64,000 nucleotides of DNA from Marilutibacter spongiae (GCF_014145325.1 NZ_JACHTF010000008.1:1-64000), one strand, 5' to 3'. Positions 1-8,801 are shown, numbered from the stretch's first letter. Numbers and translations: made by a program. Notes: generated by a model from the letters alone, not told the origin.

Positions 1-766
1 GGTTGGCCAGGCCATGGATGTCGAGGTCGTGGAGGTGGACGTTGCGGGAATTGGAGGCGGTGATGCCGGAGGAGGCCCATTTGCCGTAGGGCGCGCTGTC
101 GCGCTTGCAGCGGGCGGCGCTGGTGGCGTGGAACTCGACGCACTCGCTCTTGTCGGTGATCTCCAGGTGGCCGATCTCGACGTTGGAGCTGCCGTTGAGG
201 TTGAGCATCGCGCTGACGCGTTCGTTGCCCCACAGGACGGCCGGGTGGGCAGGGTCGCGACCCAGGATGCGGGTCGGCCTGTCGGCGCTGGGGCCGCTGG
301 GCACGGGCGCCAGCTGGCAGTCCCAGGGCGCCTCTTCGTCGCAGCCGCCGTGATCGGTGCCGGGTGCGCCGAGACCGATCATGTACTCGCCCGGCGCCAG
401 GACAAGGGTGTCGCCGCCCTCGATGCGCGCGGGGCCGTCGGCGGGCAGGGCCTGGTGCAGCGATTGCCAGGCGCAGGCCCGTTGCCGGCCCGAGCCGGGA
501 TAGGGCGCGTCCGCGGTCCCCGAGCATTGCGCGGGGCTGCCGCCATCCGGGCGCAGGTAGTAGCGCTGGCCGGCGGCGGGTTCCGGCAAGGGATCGCCGG
601 TTGCGGCCGTGGCGGGGGCCGCGACGGCGTCGGCCACGGCCAGGCGGGTCGCTTCGGTCCCAGGTTCGCTTTGGGTGTCGCGCGGTCCGTTGTGCAGGTA
701 GCCCGTGGCAAGCAGGGCGACGCCGCCCAGTGCCAGCCACGCCCAGGGACGGTGCAGTTCACTCAT
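1..766 (-). CDS. Right-handed beta-helix protein, partial (3' end outside window)
   Basis: An open frame runs from an ATG at 766 to the left edge without a stop, giving 255 visible codons; the C-terminus is missing. The protein begins MSELHRPWAWLALGG, a short basic-hydrophobic stretch like a signal anchor, then an Ala/Thr-rich linker. About residue 65 onward it reads RYYLRPDGGS and later shows Asn-rich turns (NGSSNVEIGHLEI, NSRNVHLHDLDI) typical of parallel beta-helix rungs. Such folds occur in pectate-lyase-like and polysaccharide-modifying enzymes. Its start overlaps the stop of the upstream acetyltransferase gene by 8 bp, so the two are translationally coupled. A role in modifying or cleaving the polysaccharide of this locus is inferred from context; no catalytic residues can be named from the visible part. 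Confidence 0.72.
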   Translation of the reverse strand, partial: MSELHRPWAWLALGGVALLATGYLHNGPRDTQSEPGTEATRLAVADAVAAPATAATGDPLPEPAAGQRYYLRPDGGSPAQCSGTADAPYPGSGRQRACAWQSLHQALPADGPARIEGGDTLVLAPGEYMIGLGAPGTDHGGCDEEAPWDCQLAPVPSGPSADRPTRILGRDPAHPAVLWGNERVSAMLNLNGSSNVEIGHLEITDKSECVEFHATSAARCKRDSAPYGKWASSGITASNSRNVHLHDLDIHGLAN

Positions 767-1322
767 CCCCGGCCTCCGGATTCGCCGTCGGCAGTGGCGA
801 CATGCGGATCGCGGCGCCCACCACGCGCATCCGCGCGGGTACGTCCTTGGTCACCACCGTGTTGGCGCCGATCACCACGCCGTCGCCGATGCTGACATCG
901 CCGATCACCTTGGCGCCGGTACCGATGTAGACATCGTCGCCGATCCGCGGCCATCGCGTCGACTTGCCGGCCCCCTTGAAGCCAAGCGTGACGCCCTGGC
1001 CGACCGACAGGTTCCGGCCTGCATCGCCATGCAGGAAGATGCCGCCGAAGTGGCCGATGTATAGACCGGGCCCGATCGTCGCGTTGCCGGGAATCGAGAT
1101 CCCCAGCAGCAGTTCGGTGGGGATGTGCAGCAGGCGATGGAGGATCTTGAACGGGATCGCGAGCGCCCGCGGGCGCAGGGTCTGCGTCCAGCGACCGAAG
1201 CGGTATACGCACACGGCCAGGAAGCCATGGGTGCACGCGGCGCGCAGGCGCGCGAAGCGCGGCGAATCGGCCAGCGCGACCCGGTGGTAGCGCGCGAAGT
1301 CCTGCCTGAGCGTGTCGAACAT
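759..1322 (-). CDS. Hexapeptide-repeat acetyltransferase (serine acetyltransferase-like)
   Basis: This 187-aa protein is an acyl-CoA-dependent O-acetyltransferase of the left-handed beta-helix class. An N-terminal helical part (MFDTLRQDFARYHR) is followed by hexapeptide turns such as IPGNATIGPGLYIGHF, IGDDVYIGTGAKVIGDVSIGDG and VVIGANTVVTKDVPA. The layout resembles CysE, but without the long N-terminal domain of the cysteine-synthesis enzyme. Related short proteins are common in capsule and EPS loci, where they may O-acetylate sugars. The ATG at 1322 was chosen over longer in-frame starts because a strong AGGGGG motif sits about 8 bases upstream. It overlaps the beta-helix gene downstream by 8 bp. 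The acceptor sugar cannot be deduced; a cysteine-biosynthetic role is less likely from the setting. Confidence 0.85.
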   Translation of the reverse strand: MFDTLRQDFARYHRVALADSPRFARLRAACTHGFLAVCVYRFGRWTQTLRPRALAIPFKILHRLLHIPTELLLGISIPGNATIGPGLYIGHFGGIFLHGDAGRNLSVGQGVTLGFKGAGKSTRWPRIGDDVYIGTGAKVIGDVSIGDGVVIGANTVVTKDVPARMRVVGAAIRMSPLPTANPEAGDE

Positions 1323-1414
1323 GGTGGAGCCCCCCTGGCGAGTGTCGATGATCGTGCCCATATTGCCGTTCAACGGACGCACCCCGTCCGCGCGGGCATG
1401 CAAGACTGGGCCCC

Positions 1415-2164
1415 ATGTCGGAACTGCTGCTGTCCCCCCTGAGCCTCAGCATCCTGCTCGGCCTGGCCTTGTGGCTGGGCTGGCGCCGCCTGCCCTTCGC
1501 CATTCGCGTGACAGGCGTCCTGGCATGGGTGCTGTTGCTGGCATTGTGCGCCCCGGTGGGCGCCAACGCCCTGGTGGCGTGGGTGGAGGCCGATGCCGGT
1601 CCCGTGCCGGGGTGCGACGCACCGCGCGACGCACCGATCCTGGTGCTGTCCGGAGGCCTGGAACGTCGTCCGTACTCGGCCGACGACTACGCGGCCCTGG
1701 CGCCCGAGAGCTGGCGCAGGCTGCAGGCCGGCATCGCCTTCTGGCGGCGGCAGGGCGAGCCGCGACTGGTCCTGGTCGGCGGCGGCCCGTATCCGATCAA
1801 GGAAGCCGAGGTCATGGCCAGCCTGGCCCGGGCGTGGGGTGTCCCGGCTGCGCGGATCGACACCGAGGCGCTTTCGCTGACGACCTGGGAGAACGCATCG
1901 CAACTGGCGGCCCTGGGTCCGGTGCCCGGGCTGGGCGGCGACGAGCCGGCGTGGCTGGTGAGCTCGCCGCTGCACCTGCCGCGGGCGATGACGGCCTTCC
2001 GGGCGGCGGGAATCAAGGTCTGCCCGCATCCCGGCGAGAGCGACTACGTCGGTCCCGGCGGCGTGGGTTATTTCATCCCGCAGGCGTCGGCGATCGCCAA
2101 GAGCCGCCGCGCGATCCACGAACTGGTCGGGCAGGGCGTTTACCGGTATCGCGGTCGGCCGTGA
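1415..2164 (+). CDS. YdcF/SanA/ElyC-family (DUF218) membrane protein
   Basis: The 249-aa protein has two N-terminal hydrophobic segments (about residues 8-22 and 32-52) and then a soluble Rossmann-like DUF218 domain. Family features are ILVLSGG near residue 75, LVLVGGG near 124, a Glu-rich EAEVMASLA helix, the TWENA segment and the late SSPLHLPRAM segment. ElyC and SanA of this family affect envelope integrity and undecaprenyl-phosphate use in E. coli; the biochemical activity is not settled. It is the only gene on the plus strand inside the EPS cluster. It converges on a glycosyltransferase gene with a 25-bp gap and diverges from the acetyltransferase gene across 92 bp. A role linked to lipid-carrier metabolism is only inferred. 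Confidence 0.85.
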   Translation: MSELLLSPLSLSILLGLALWLGWRRLPFAIRVTGVLAWVLLLALCAPVGANALVAWVEADAGPVPGCDAPRDAPILVLSGGLERRPYSADDYAALAPESWRRLQAGIAFWRRQGEPRLVLVGGGPYPIKEAEVMASLARAWGVPAARIDTEALSLTTWENASQLAALGPVPGLGGDEPAWLVSSPLHLPRAMTAFRAAGIKVCPHPGESDYVGPGGVGYFIPQASAIAKSRRAIHELVGQGVYRYRGRP

Positions 2165-2189
2165 GCGTGCGTCGGCGTGCATGGCGTGC

Positions 2190-3401
2190 TCATGCCCCCG
2201 CCGGGGTCGGGGCGAAGCGCGCGTAGACCTCCAGCAGGTCGCGGCCGATGGCCTCCCATCCGTAGTGCCGTTCGGCCTGCGCGCGCGCCTCGCGGCCCAG
2301 GCGTTCGACCTCCCCGGGCGCTTCCATGAGCGCGAGCACCGCCGCGGCGAAGCCGTCGGCGTCGTCGGCATAGCGGGCGCTGACCCCCTCTTCGAGCGCG
2401 ATGCCCTCGCTGCCGATGCGGGTGGTGACGATCGCCTTGCCCAGCGCCATCGCCTCCAGCACCTTCAGCCGGGTACCGCTGCCCGCGCGCAGTGGCACGA
2501 CATAGATGCCGGCGTCGTGGACGGTGGGGCGCAGGTCGGGGACGAAGCCGGCCAGTTCGACGTGCGCCGCGACGCCCGCGGGCACCTCCAGTCCCTGCGA
2601 CTTGCCCACCACCACGAAGCGCGCATCGGGGCGGCTGGCGACGATCCGCGGCAACACGTCGCGCATGAACCATTCCACGCCGTCCCGGTTCGGGAACCAG
2701 CCCATCTGGCCGACGAAGACCATCTGCCGGGGTGCGCCCGGCGGCAGCGGGGCGGGGCGGTTGGCGTCGAGGTCGACCCCGTTGGGGATCACCGTGATGG
2801 GCGTGGACGGCGCCATCCGGCGAAGTTCCGCTGCATCGTCCGTCGAACAGGCCAGCACGGCGTCCGCGCGCAGGCACGCATCCTGCTCGAAGCGCCGCAG
2901 GCGCTCGGCCTGGCCCGCGAAAAAGCGCTTCGCCCAGGGCCGGGTCTCGATCTCGATGCGCTTGCGCAGCAGTTGGTGTTCGACGTTGTGGGCATTGAGG
3001 ACGATGGGGACGTCGGCCGGCACGCAGTCCGCGTGCGCGAACAGCGGGAGCATGTCGAAATGGACGACGTCGGCGTCGCGGGCCAGCCTGCGCAGGGTTT
3101 CGCGCAGGGCGTTCGACGCATACTTGGTGGCGATGTACGGCGCGCCGCCCAACTGGCTGCGCAGCAGCGCCCGGGCCAGTGCGGCCCGCGAATGTTCCGC
3201 GGGGATGGGGAATTCGTGGACCGCCTTGCAGACCTCGCGCAGGGCCTCGCCGCCGTCGAGGGCGTCGTCCAGGCGCCGGAAGCTGAGCAGGGTCACCTCG
3301 TGTCGCGACGCGAGCGCGCGCAGCAGGTGCCAGGACCGCAGCTGGTGGCCTTCGGTCGGCGGGAACGGCAAACGACTGGTGAGGGCGAGGATGCGCGCCA
3401 T
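2190..3401 (-). CDS. GT-B glycosyltransferase (GT4-like, sugar transferase of EPS cluster)
   Basis: A 403-aa cytoplasmic glycosyltransferase with two Rossmann domains. The N-terminal acceptor domain starts MARILALTSRLPFPPTEGHQ, which resembles the family I recall as the exosortase-associated Stp1 sugar transferase, and contains NAHNVEH. The C-terminal donor domain has VIPNGVDL, the FVGQMGWFPN segment and the end motif PLRAGSGTRLKVLEAMALG, whose Glu fits the GT4 EX7E pattern. The start at 3401 is placed 2 bp after the stop of the upstream GT2 gene; an ATG 18 bp further up would overlap that gene and was not preferred. It would add one sugar to a lipid-linked oligosaccharide. Donor and linkage are unknown. 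Confidence 0.87.
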   Translation of the reverse strand: MARILALTSRLPFPPTEGHQLRSWHLLRALASRHEVTLLSFRRLDDALDGGEALREVCKAVHEFPIPAEHSRAALARALLRSQLGGAPYIATKYASNALRETLRRLARDADVVHFDMLPLFAHADCVPADVPIVLNAHNVEHQLLRKRIEIETRPWAKRFFAGQAERLRRFEQDACLRADAVLACSTDDAAELRRMAPSTPITVIPNGVDLDANRPAPLPPGAPRQMVFVGQMGWFPNRDGVEWFMRDVLPRIVASRPDARFVVVGKSQGLEVPAGVAAHVELAGFVPDLRPTVHDAGIYVVPLRAGSGTRLKVLEAMALGKAIVTTRIGSEGIALEEGVSARYADDADGFAAAVLALMEAPGEVERLGREARAQAERHYGWEAIGRDLLEVYARFAPTPAGA

Positions 3402-3403
3402 GG

Positions 3404-4519
3404 TCAATGTTTCCGCCACAGCCGGCTACCGTCCCAGGCCAGCGACGCGGGCAGGGAAAGCAGGGCGGCCGAGTTGAGCATCAGGAACATCCCGGCGGCG
3501 GGCAGCAGCGGGACGCGGCGCGCCAGCGCCGGGCGAGCCCAGGCCAGGGCGGCACCGGCGTACGCCAGCAACTGAGCGCCCAGCGCGAACCGGTAGAAGG
3601 GACCCGGCGCGCAGGCCGAGGCGACCAGTGCCACGAGCAGCGCCCAGGGAACGACCAGGCGCAGGAACTTGTGCGAGAACCAGGCCAGGAACACCGGGTT
3701 GGCGACGGGGTTGAGCAGGACGGGCAGGCGTTGGACCAGTTGCCAGTTCCCGGCGAGCGTGCGCAGCTTCCGGTGGAACTCTTCGGCCAGGCTGCTGCTG
3801 GCCTGGTCGACCGCGATCGCGTCGCGCGCCATCCACACCCGGTGGCCGCCCAGCAGGGTCTGCAACGGCGTCCACATGTCGTCGAGCACGGTGCCCGCGG
3901 GCATCGGCACGAACAGCTCGCGCCGCAGCGCGTGGATCGCGCCGCTCACGCCGTGCAGGCAGCCCAGTCGCGCCTCGTCGTGGCGAAGCCGTTTTTCCAT
4001 GCGCCAGTAGAGCCCCGGGTTGCCCTGGCCGCTGCCGATCACCAGCTCGCCGCTGACCCCGCCCACCGAAGGGTCGGCGAAGGGCGCGACCAGCGCACGC
4101 AAGGCGCCCGGTGCGAAGGACTGCCGGGCGTCCACGAACACCAGGATCTCGCCGCGCGCCACTTCCACGGCCCGGTTCAGGGCGCCTGCCTTGCCCTGGT
4201 TGGTGTCGAGGTCGATCACCTTCACGCGCGGATCGTCCAGCCGTGCCGCGCGGGAGGTGCCGTCGCGGCTGCCGTCGTTGACCACGAGCATCTCGAGCTG
4301 GTCGGCAGGATAGTCCTGTGCCAGCACGTCGCGGATGCGCGCAGCGACGCGGGTCTCCTCGTCGTGGACGGCAAGCACCACCGAGATCGCGGGGACATGG
4401 TCGCCGCAGAGGGGATCGCGGCCACGCCAGCGGGCCAGCATGGCCATGAGCACGGGATAGCCGACGTAGGCATGGCCCACGATGCCGAGCGACAGCCAGA
4501 ACAGGACGATCGCGATCAC
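3404..4519 (-). CDS. GT2 family glycosyltransferase, membrane-anchored
   Basis: A 371-aa inner-membrane glycosyltransferase. One N-terminal transmembrane helix (VIAIVLFWLSLGIVGHAYVG) precedes a GT-A catalytic domain with ISVVLAVHDEE, the nucleotide-binding VVNDGSRDGT, a DxD-like FVDAR, and the acceptor-site segment VLDDMW. A QxxRW-like region is not obvious. Two or three C-terminal helices follow (about residues 285-365), as in membrane GT2 enzymes that act beside polysaccharide deacetylases. The GTG start at 4519 overlaps the TGA of the upstream deacetylase in the sequence GTGA, so the two are translationally coupled. It probably extends the EPS repeat unit on undecaprenyl pyrophosphate; substrate unknown. 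Confidence 0.87.
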   Translation of the reverse strand: MIAIVLFWLSLGIVGHAYVGYPVLMAMLARWRGRDPLCGDHVPAISVVLAVHDEETRVAARIRDVLAQDYPADQLEMLVVNDGSRDGTSRAARLDDPRVKVIDLDTNQGKAGALNRAVEVARGEILVFVDARQSFAPGALRALVAPFADPSVGGVSGELVIGSGQGNPGLYWRMEKRLRHDEARLGCLHGVSGAIHALRRELFVPMPAGTVLDDMWTPLQTLLGGHRVWMARDAIAVDQASSSLAEEFHRKLRTLAGNWQLVQRLPVLLNPVANPVFLAWFSHKFLRLVVPWALLVALVASACAPGPFYRFALGAQLLAYAGAALAWARPALARRVPLLPAAGMFLMLNSAALLSLPASLAWDGSRLWRKH

Positions 4520-5283
4520 AGCAGGCGCTCCCGCAGGCGCTCGTAGCCGGCGTTGCCGAGTAGGCGCTTGGGCACGCGCAGCGCCAGGAAGCGCAAGCGC
4601 GCCAGGCGCGGCGCCAGTCCGGTCCAGTCGACCTGGCGTAGCAGGTCGGCGTCGGACAGGTGGCGGGTGACGGCAATGCGCTGCATCCAGCGGCCGTCCC
4701 ACGGCGCCGAGTTGGGACCGGGGGCCGAGCCGAGCAGGTATCGATAGCCGAGTGCCAGCGCCAGGTCGCGCTCGCGGCGCCCGCCGCGGCCGCCCGGCAG
4801 CGCGAGCGAATCGACCGGCCTGGCGCAGATCCGCGACAGGCGCAGGCGGCTGGTTTCCAGTTCCTCGCGCAGGGCATCGGGTTCGAGGTCCTCGAGAAAG
4901 GCATGGCTGCGCCCATGCGACCCCACGCCCATGCCCTGCCGGGCGAGTTCGGCCACATCGGCTTCGCGCAGCATGCCCGGCTGGTCGATGAAGTCGCTGG
5001 TGACGAAGAACTCCGCCACCATGCCGCGGGCCTTCAGCACGGGCACGGCGACCTCCAGGTTGGACACGTCGCCATCGTCGAAGCTGATCACGACCGGCCT
5101 GGCCGGCAGTTGCGTGCCGTCGTGGAGGGCGTCGAGCAGGATACTCTGGTAGCCGCGATCGAGCAGCGCGTCGAGCTGGCGCGAGAAATCATCGGGGCGC
5201 ACGCTGTAGACAGGATCGAAGCGCCCATGCGCGCCCGGCCCGTCGTGGAGGCCGTGGTACATCAGGACGGGCAGGCGGTTCAT
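4516..5283 (-). CDS. NodB-type polysaccharide deacetylase (second of a tandem pair)
   Basis: A 255-aa carbohydrate esterase family 4 protein. It starts MNRLPVLMYHGLHD and carries the NodB metal-site motifs: FDDGD (motif 1), SHGRSH giving the HxxxH pair (motif 2) and LALPGG (motif 3 region). No signal peptide is seen, so the protein may act in the cytoplasm or leave by another route. The ATG at 5283 overlaps the stop of the upstream deacetylase as ATGA. A long frame extends this protein upstream, but that extension is antisense-like composition inside the neighbouring gene and is not a fusion. It would remove N-acetyl groups from hexosamines of the EPS. Its predicted substrate differs from that of its neighbour because the two sequences are only distantly alike. 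Confidence 0.88.
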   Translation of the reverse strand: MNRLPVLMYHGLHDGPGAHGRFDPVYSVRPDDFSRQLDALLDRGYQSILLDALHDGTQLPARPVVISFDDGDVSNLEVAVPVLKARGMVAEFFVTSDFIDQPGMLREADVAELARQGMGVGSHGRSHAFLEDLEPDALREELETSRLRLSRICARPVDSLALPGGRGGRRERDLALALGYRYLLGSAPGPNSAPWDGRWMQRIAVTRHLSDADLLRQVDWTGLAPRLARLRFLALRVPKRLLGNAGYERLRERLL

Positions 5284-6311
5284 GCGGCCAGCCTCGTGCG
5301 CAACATGCCGAGCAGGCCGCTGGTCTCGCTGAAGAACAGGGCCCGCGACAGCGTGCCGTCCGGCGCGCGGTAGCGGCTGTCGTGGACGTTGTGCCGGAGC
5401 AGCAGATAGTGGCTGGTTCCAGGGCGGTTGACGCCTTCGATCGACGTGGCGGCGGTGGCATAGCCGGCGCGCTTGACCAGGTCGATGTCGCGCTCGCCGA
5501 AGTCCTGCGCGGTACCGTTGGGATACGCGAAATGGCGCGGGCGGCGACCGAGTTCGCGCTCGATGGCGCGCGTGCAGTCCTCGATCTCGAGGCGTGCGGT
5601 GGCGTCGTCCACCCGGCTCAGGAGTACGTGGCTGCAGGTATGTCCGCCGATGTCGATCCCCTTCTCGTCGAGCGTGCGCACGTCGCTCCAGTCCATCATG
5701 TCGCGCTTGGCATCGAGTGGCTCGGTCGGCTGCAGCTGTCCGAGCACTTCCCCGAGGCGGGCCTCGAACTCGTCGTGCGAGAACTGCTTGAGCCACGGCG
5801 GCAGGAGTTGCAGGGCGCGTTCGCGCTCGTTGGGTCGCGACAGGTCGAAGCGACCCAGGCCATGCCGCCCCAGGTCGAGCAGGTCCTGGCTGCGGGTCTC
5901 GACCGCGCGCGACAGCCGATACGCCCAGATCGGGTCGCCACCGATGTGCCCCGTGGCGATATAGACCGTGGCCGGGGTGCCGACCACCTCGCCCTCGACC
6001 AGGCGGAGGTTGTCGAGGTATCCGTCGTCGAGCGTGATCGCGTAGTTGACCGCCCTCCGAGGCCCACCCGCCAGGCGCGCCAGGCCTTCGTCGAGGCTCA
6101 CGAGGACGTCGTCCTCCCGCAGCCACTGGACCAGTCGCGAGAGCGTGGCGATGCGCGTGCTGAGCGGGTAGTAGTCGTGTTCGTCGCGCAGGCGATGCAG
6201 CATCAGCACCACCAGGCCGCGTCCGCTGGCGAAACGGTAGAGCGCGTCCAGGCCCGAGTAGTGGAATGCAAGTGCGCACAGGTAGCGGATCCATCCATTG
6301 ACTTGCATCAT
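5280..6311 (-). CDS. NodB-type polysaccharide deacetylase (first of a tandem pair, longer form)
   Basis: A 343-aa carbohydrate esterase family 4 protein with an enlarged insert between the metal motifs. Motif 1 is TLDDGY (near residue 95), motif 2 is GGHTCSH with the HxxxH metal pair (near residue 225), and motif 3 is FAYPNG (near residue 262). The 120-residue stretch between motifs 1 and 2 is longer than in small NodB proteins and resembles EPS-cluster deacetylases. The start at 6311 overlaps the stop of the polymerase gene as ATGA; a second ATG at 6308 is possible. Likely role: N-deacetylation of hexosamine residues during or after polymerisation. No signal peptide was recognised. Confidence 0.88.
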   Translation of the reverse strand: MMQVNGWIRYLCALAFHYSGLDALYRFASGRGLVVLMLHRLRDEHDYYPLSTRIATLSRLVQWLREDDVLVSLDEGLARLAGGPRRAVNYAITLDDGYLDNLRLVEGEVVGTPATVYIATGHIGGDPIWAYRLSRAVETRSQDLLDLGRHGLGRFDLSRPNERERALQLLPPWLKQFSHDEFEARLGEVLGQLQPTEPLDAKRDMMDWSDVRTLDEKGIDIGGHTCSHVLLSRVDDATARLEIEDCTRAIERELGRRPRHFAYPNGTAQDFGERDIDLVKRAGYATAATSIEGVNRPGTSHYLLLRHNVHDSRYRAPDGTLSRALFFSETSGLLGMLRTRLAA

Positions 6312-7660
6312 GGCAAGTTCTCCTCCCTCGGCAGTTCCCGGGCCTTGAGCATGAGGGCGGTGAACGCCCAGAAATACCCGATCACCGGGTAATGGGTGAA
6401 ACGGTCACCGAACAGGTTGCCGCATACCAGTCCCATCCAGGCGCCCACGATGCCCAGCGCAAGCGCGTAGTGGAGCGTGCCGCTGCGGGCCACCCCGAGC
6501 TCGCGCCGGGCCGAAAGCAGGATCGACAGCAGCACGCCCAGCAGGAGTACCGCGCCGATCACGCCGCCCTCGCTCAGGGTGCGGATGTACAGGTTGTGCG
6601 TGTCCTTGCCGTAAGGGTTGATCTCGCGGTGCTGGAAGCTGTGGATGCCGGTTCCGGTGAGCGGGTGCGACTTGAAGTTCTCCCAGGCGATGCCCCAGTA
6701 GACGAAGCGCATCTCCGTGCTTTCGTCGCGGTCGGTTTCCTCCACGGAGGTGCTGTCGAAGCGCTCCACGACCGACGAAGGCAGCACGGCGGGCAGGATG
6801 GCGGCCGCCAGCAGGAGCGGCAGCATCATCTTCCAGCGTCCCCGCCATGCAAGGATCACGGTCACCAGGCCCAGGATGAGGGCGACATAGGCGGTGCGCG
6901 AGTAGGCGTACAACACACCCATGACCATGCAGGCTATGCCGATGCCCAGCGCGACCTTCCAGATGCGCGACAGGCGCGCCGACAGGAAGAAGGCGAACAG
7001 CACGGTCGCGACGGTCACGCAGAAGGCCGCGAACTCGTTGGCGCCCAGCAGGCCGAAGGTGGCGGGGATGCGCAGGTCGTCGGAGTAGTGCCAGCTGGCC
7101 ACGCTGACGTGCTGCAGCCAGGCGACCTTGGCGATGTAGGGCAGGGGCAGCATCATCGCGATGACCACGCGACGGGCGGTCGTCCAGTCTTGCACGCTCA
7201 TCTGCACGAGGTAGAGCACCGAGAAGCCGATCAGGTGGTCCTTGACGATGGCGACGTGGTTCGCGTTCTCGCTCACGTAGCTGGCCGAGATGAACATCGA
7301 CACGATCGCGTAGACCATGTAGGCGAACACCCAGCGATTGATCGATGCGCCGCGGGCAAGCCGGCCGCCAGCGAAGAAGGCGCCGGCGAGCGAGGCCAGG
7401 AACCCGACGTTCAGGAAGTTGAGCCCGGCGCCCAGGTTCGGGATGTAGCCGAACTGGATGTTCTGGAGGGGCAGCAGGAAGAGGAACAGGTAGAGCGGCC
7501 AGTTCTGCCGGTGCGTGCGCTTGGGCATCGCGCGGGGGGCCGTGGCGTCGCGGGAGGGCGGCGGCGCGGGAATGCCCTGCGTGAGCATCGCCCGGGCGGC
7601 GAGCGGGAAACGCTGCGCCGGAGTCCTGGGCGACGACGGGTCAGGCCGCTTGAACGCCAT
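6308..7660 (-). CDS. O-antigen ligase / Wzy-type polymerase family membrane protein
   Basis: A 450-aa polytopic inner-membrane protein with about ten to twelve hydrophobic segments between residues 45 and 440. Near residue 325-365 it has a large polar loop with FKSHPLTGTGIHSF and DTHNLYIRTLSEGG, the Wzy_C signature (H-x-N-x-Y/L then G) of O-antigen ligases and polymerases. In an EPS cluster with a chain-length regulator it is most likely the polymerase joining repeat units in the periplasm. The ATG at 7660 was chosen because GGGAGG lies about 8 bases upstream; it overlaps the upstream glycosyltransferase gene by 20 bp. A much longer frame upstream is a shadow. Ligase rather than polymerase activity cannot be excluded from sequence. 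Confidence 0.86.
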   Translation of the reverse strand: MAFKRPDPSSPRTPAQRFPLAARAMLTQGIPAPPPSRDATAPRAMPKRTHRQNWPLYLFLFLLPLQNIQFGYIPNLGAGLNFLNVGFLASLAGAFFAGGRLARGASINRWVFAYMVYAIVSMFISASYVSENANHVAIVKDHLIGFSVLYLVQMSVQDWTTARRVVIAMMLPLPYIAKVAWLQHVSVASWHYSDDLRIPATFGLLGANEFAAFCVTVATVLFAFFLSARLSRIWKVALGIGIACMVMGVLYAYSRTAYVALILGLVTVILAWRGRWKMMLPLLLAAAILPAVLPSSVVERFDSTSVEETDRDESTEMRFVYWGIAWENFKSHPLTGTGIHSFQHREINPYGKDTHNLYIRTLSEGGVIGAVLLLGVLLSILLSARRELGVARSGTLHYALALGIVGAWMGLVCGNLFGDRFTHYPVIGYFWAFTALMLKARELPREENLP

Positions 7661-8801
7661 GCGCCCATCCTCCCAGCGATTCGTACATGGCCCGGTATCG
7701 ATTGGCCATCGCCCCCGGCGAGTGCCGGCTGAGCACGCGGGCCCGCGCGCGCGCATCGAATGCGCGCCCGGCCTGGAGGCGCGAGCGCATCGAGTCGACC
7801 AGCGCCCCGAGCTCGCCCGGCGGGACCAGGCGCCCATGGTCGGTCCCCGACAGCAGGCGAGGCACGTCGCCGACGGCGCTGGCAATGACCGGCAGTCCGT
7901 GGCTCATCGCCTCGAGCACGGTCAGCGGCATGCCTTCGCTGAGCGAGGGCAGCACCAGGCAATCGATGCGCGGATACACCGAAGGCATGTCGTCGCGCAC
8001 GCCTGCGAAGCGCACGTGCCGCGCGATGCCCAGCGCGGTACAGCGCTCACGCATCGCATCGCCCATCGGGCCATCGCCGACGAGCAGCAACTGGCAGTCC
8101 TCGCGCCCGTCCGCGACCCTCGCGAACGCGTCCAGGAGCAGGAGCAGGTTCTTCTCAGGCGAGAAGCGCGCCACCGCCGCGAACACGAACGACGCGGCAT
8201 CCAGCCCGAGCGCTTCACGGGACATAGGGGGCGCTTCCAGGTCCTCGGCCCGAAGCGGGATGCCGTTGTCCACCAGTTGGATCCGCTCGCGCGCTATGCC
8301 TGCACCGGCCAACAGGTCCACCTGGCGCTCGGAGACGACCGCGAGCGCGTCGAAGCGACGCAGCAGGCCGAGCTCGAGGCGGTTGTAGATGCGCAATGCA
8401 CGCGTGGCGTCGACGTGTCCATGGAGGGTCGCCACCAGCCGGACCGGCAAGCGCAGGCTGGCCAGCCACGCGTACGTCGCGCTCTTGTAGTCGTGGACAT
8501 GGACGATGGTGGCGCCCTGGCGGCGCAAGGCCGCGCGCAGCAGGTGCAGGGTGCGCAGGTCGAGTCGGCCGCGGCAGGCGAGCAGTTCGGCCTGCTGGCC
8601 TCCCGCGACCGCCGCTTCGTGCAGCGCCTGCACCGGCATGCGCGGGTTGCCGATGCTGAGCAGGCGGCTCGCCACGCCGGCCTGCGGAAGGGCCTGGTTG
8701 AGGGTGAGCACCATGCGGTCGGCGCCGTACAGGCCGGCGCTGGAGCGCAACAGCGCCACCCGTGGGACCCGATCCGGTGAATGCGTGGCCAGGCGTGTCA
8801 T
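7641..8801 (-). CDS. GT-B glycosyltransferase (GT4-like)
   Basis: A 386-aa glycosyltransferase with a two-domain GT-B fold. The N-terminal half has LLRSSAGLYGADRMVL and IVHVHDYKS; the C-terminal half has FSPEKNLLLLLDAFARV, LLLVGDGPMGDAM and the donor-site motif LPSLSEGMPLTVLEAMSHG, which satisfies the EX7E pattern of GT4. It starts with ATG at 8801, overlapping the TGA of the upstream glycosyltransferase as ATGA. It is cytoplasmic or peripherally membrane-bound. It should build the lipid-linked repeat unit; the sugar it transfers is not evident. The sequence is distinct from the next gene upstream, so this is not a recent duplication. Confidence 0.88.
   Translation of the reverse strand: MTRLATHSPDRVPRVALLRSSAGLYGADRMVLTLNQALPQAGVASRLLSIGNPRMPVQALHEAAVAGGQQAELLACRGRLDLRTLHLLRAALRRQGATIVHVHDYKSATYAWLASLRLPVRLVATLHGHVDATRALRIYNRLELGLLRRFDALAVVSERQVDLLAGAGIARERIQLVDNGIPLRAEDLEAPPMSREALGLDAASFVFAAVARFSPEKNLLLLLDAFARVADGREDCQLLLVGDGPMGDAMRERCTALGIARHVRFAGVRDDMPSVYPRIDCLVLPSLSEGMPLTVLEAMSHGLPVIASAVGDVPRLLSGTDHGRLVPPGELGALVDSMRSRLQAGRAFDARARARVLSRHSPGAMANRYRAMYESLGGWAHGVQAA

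Noticed and set aside
4516-6294. Apparent 592-residue deacetylase fusion
   Set aside because: The N-terminal half is an out-of-frame shadow of the other deacetylase gene; the real start is 5283.
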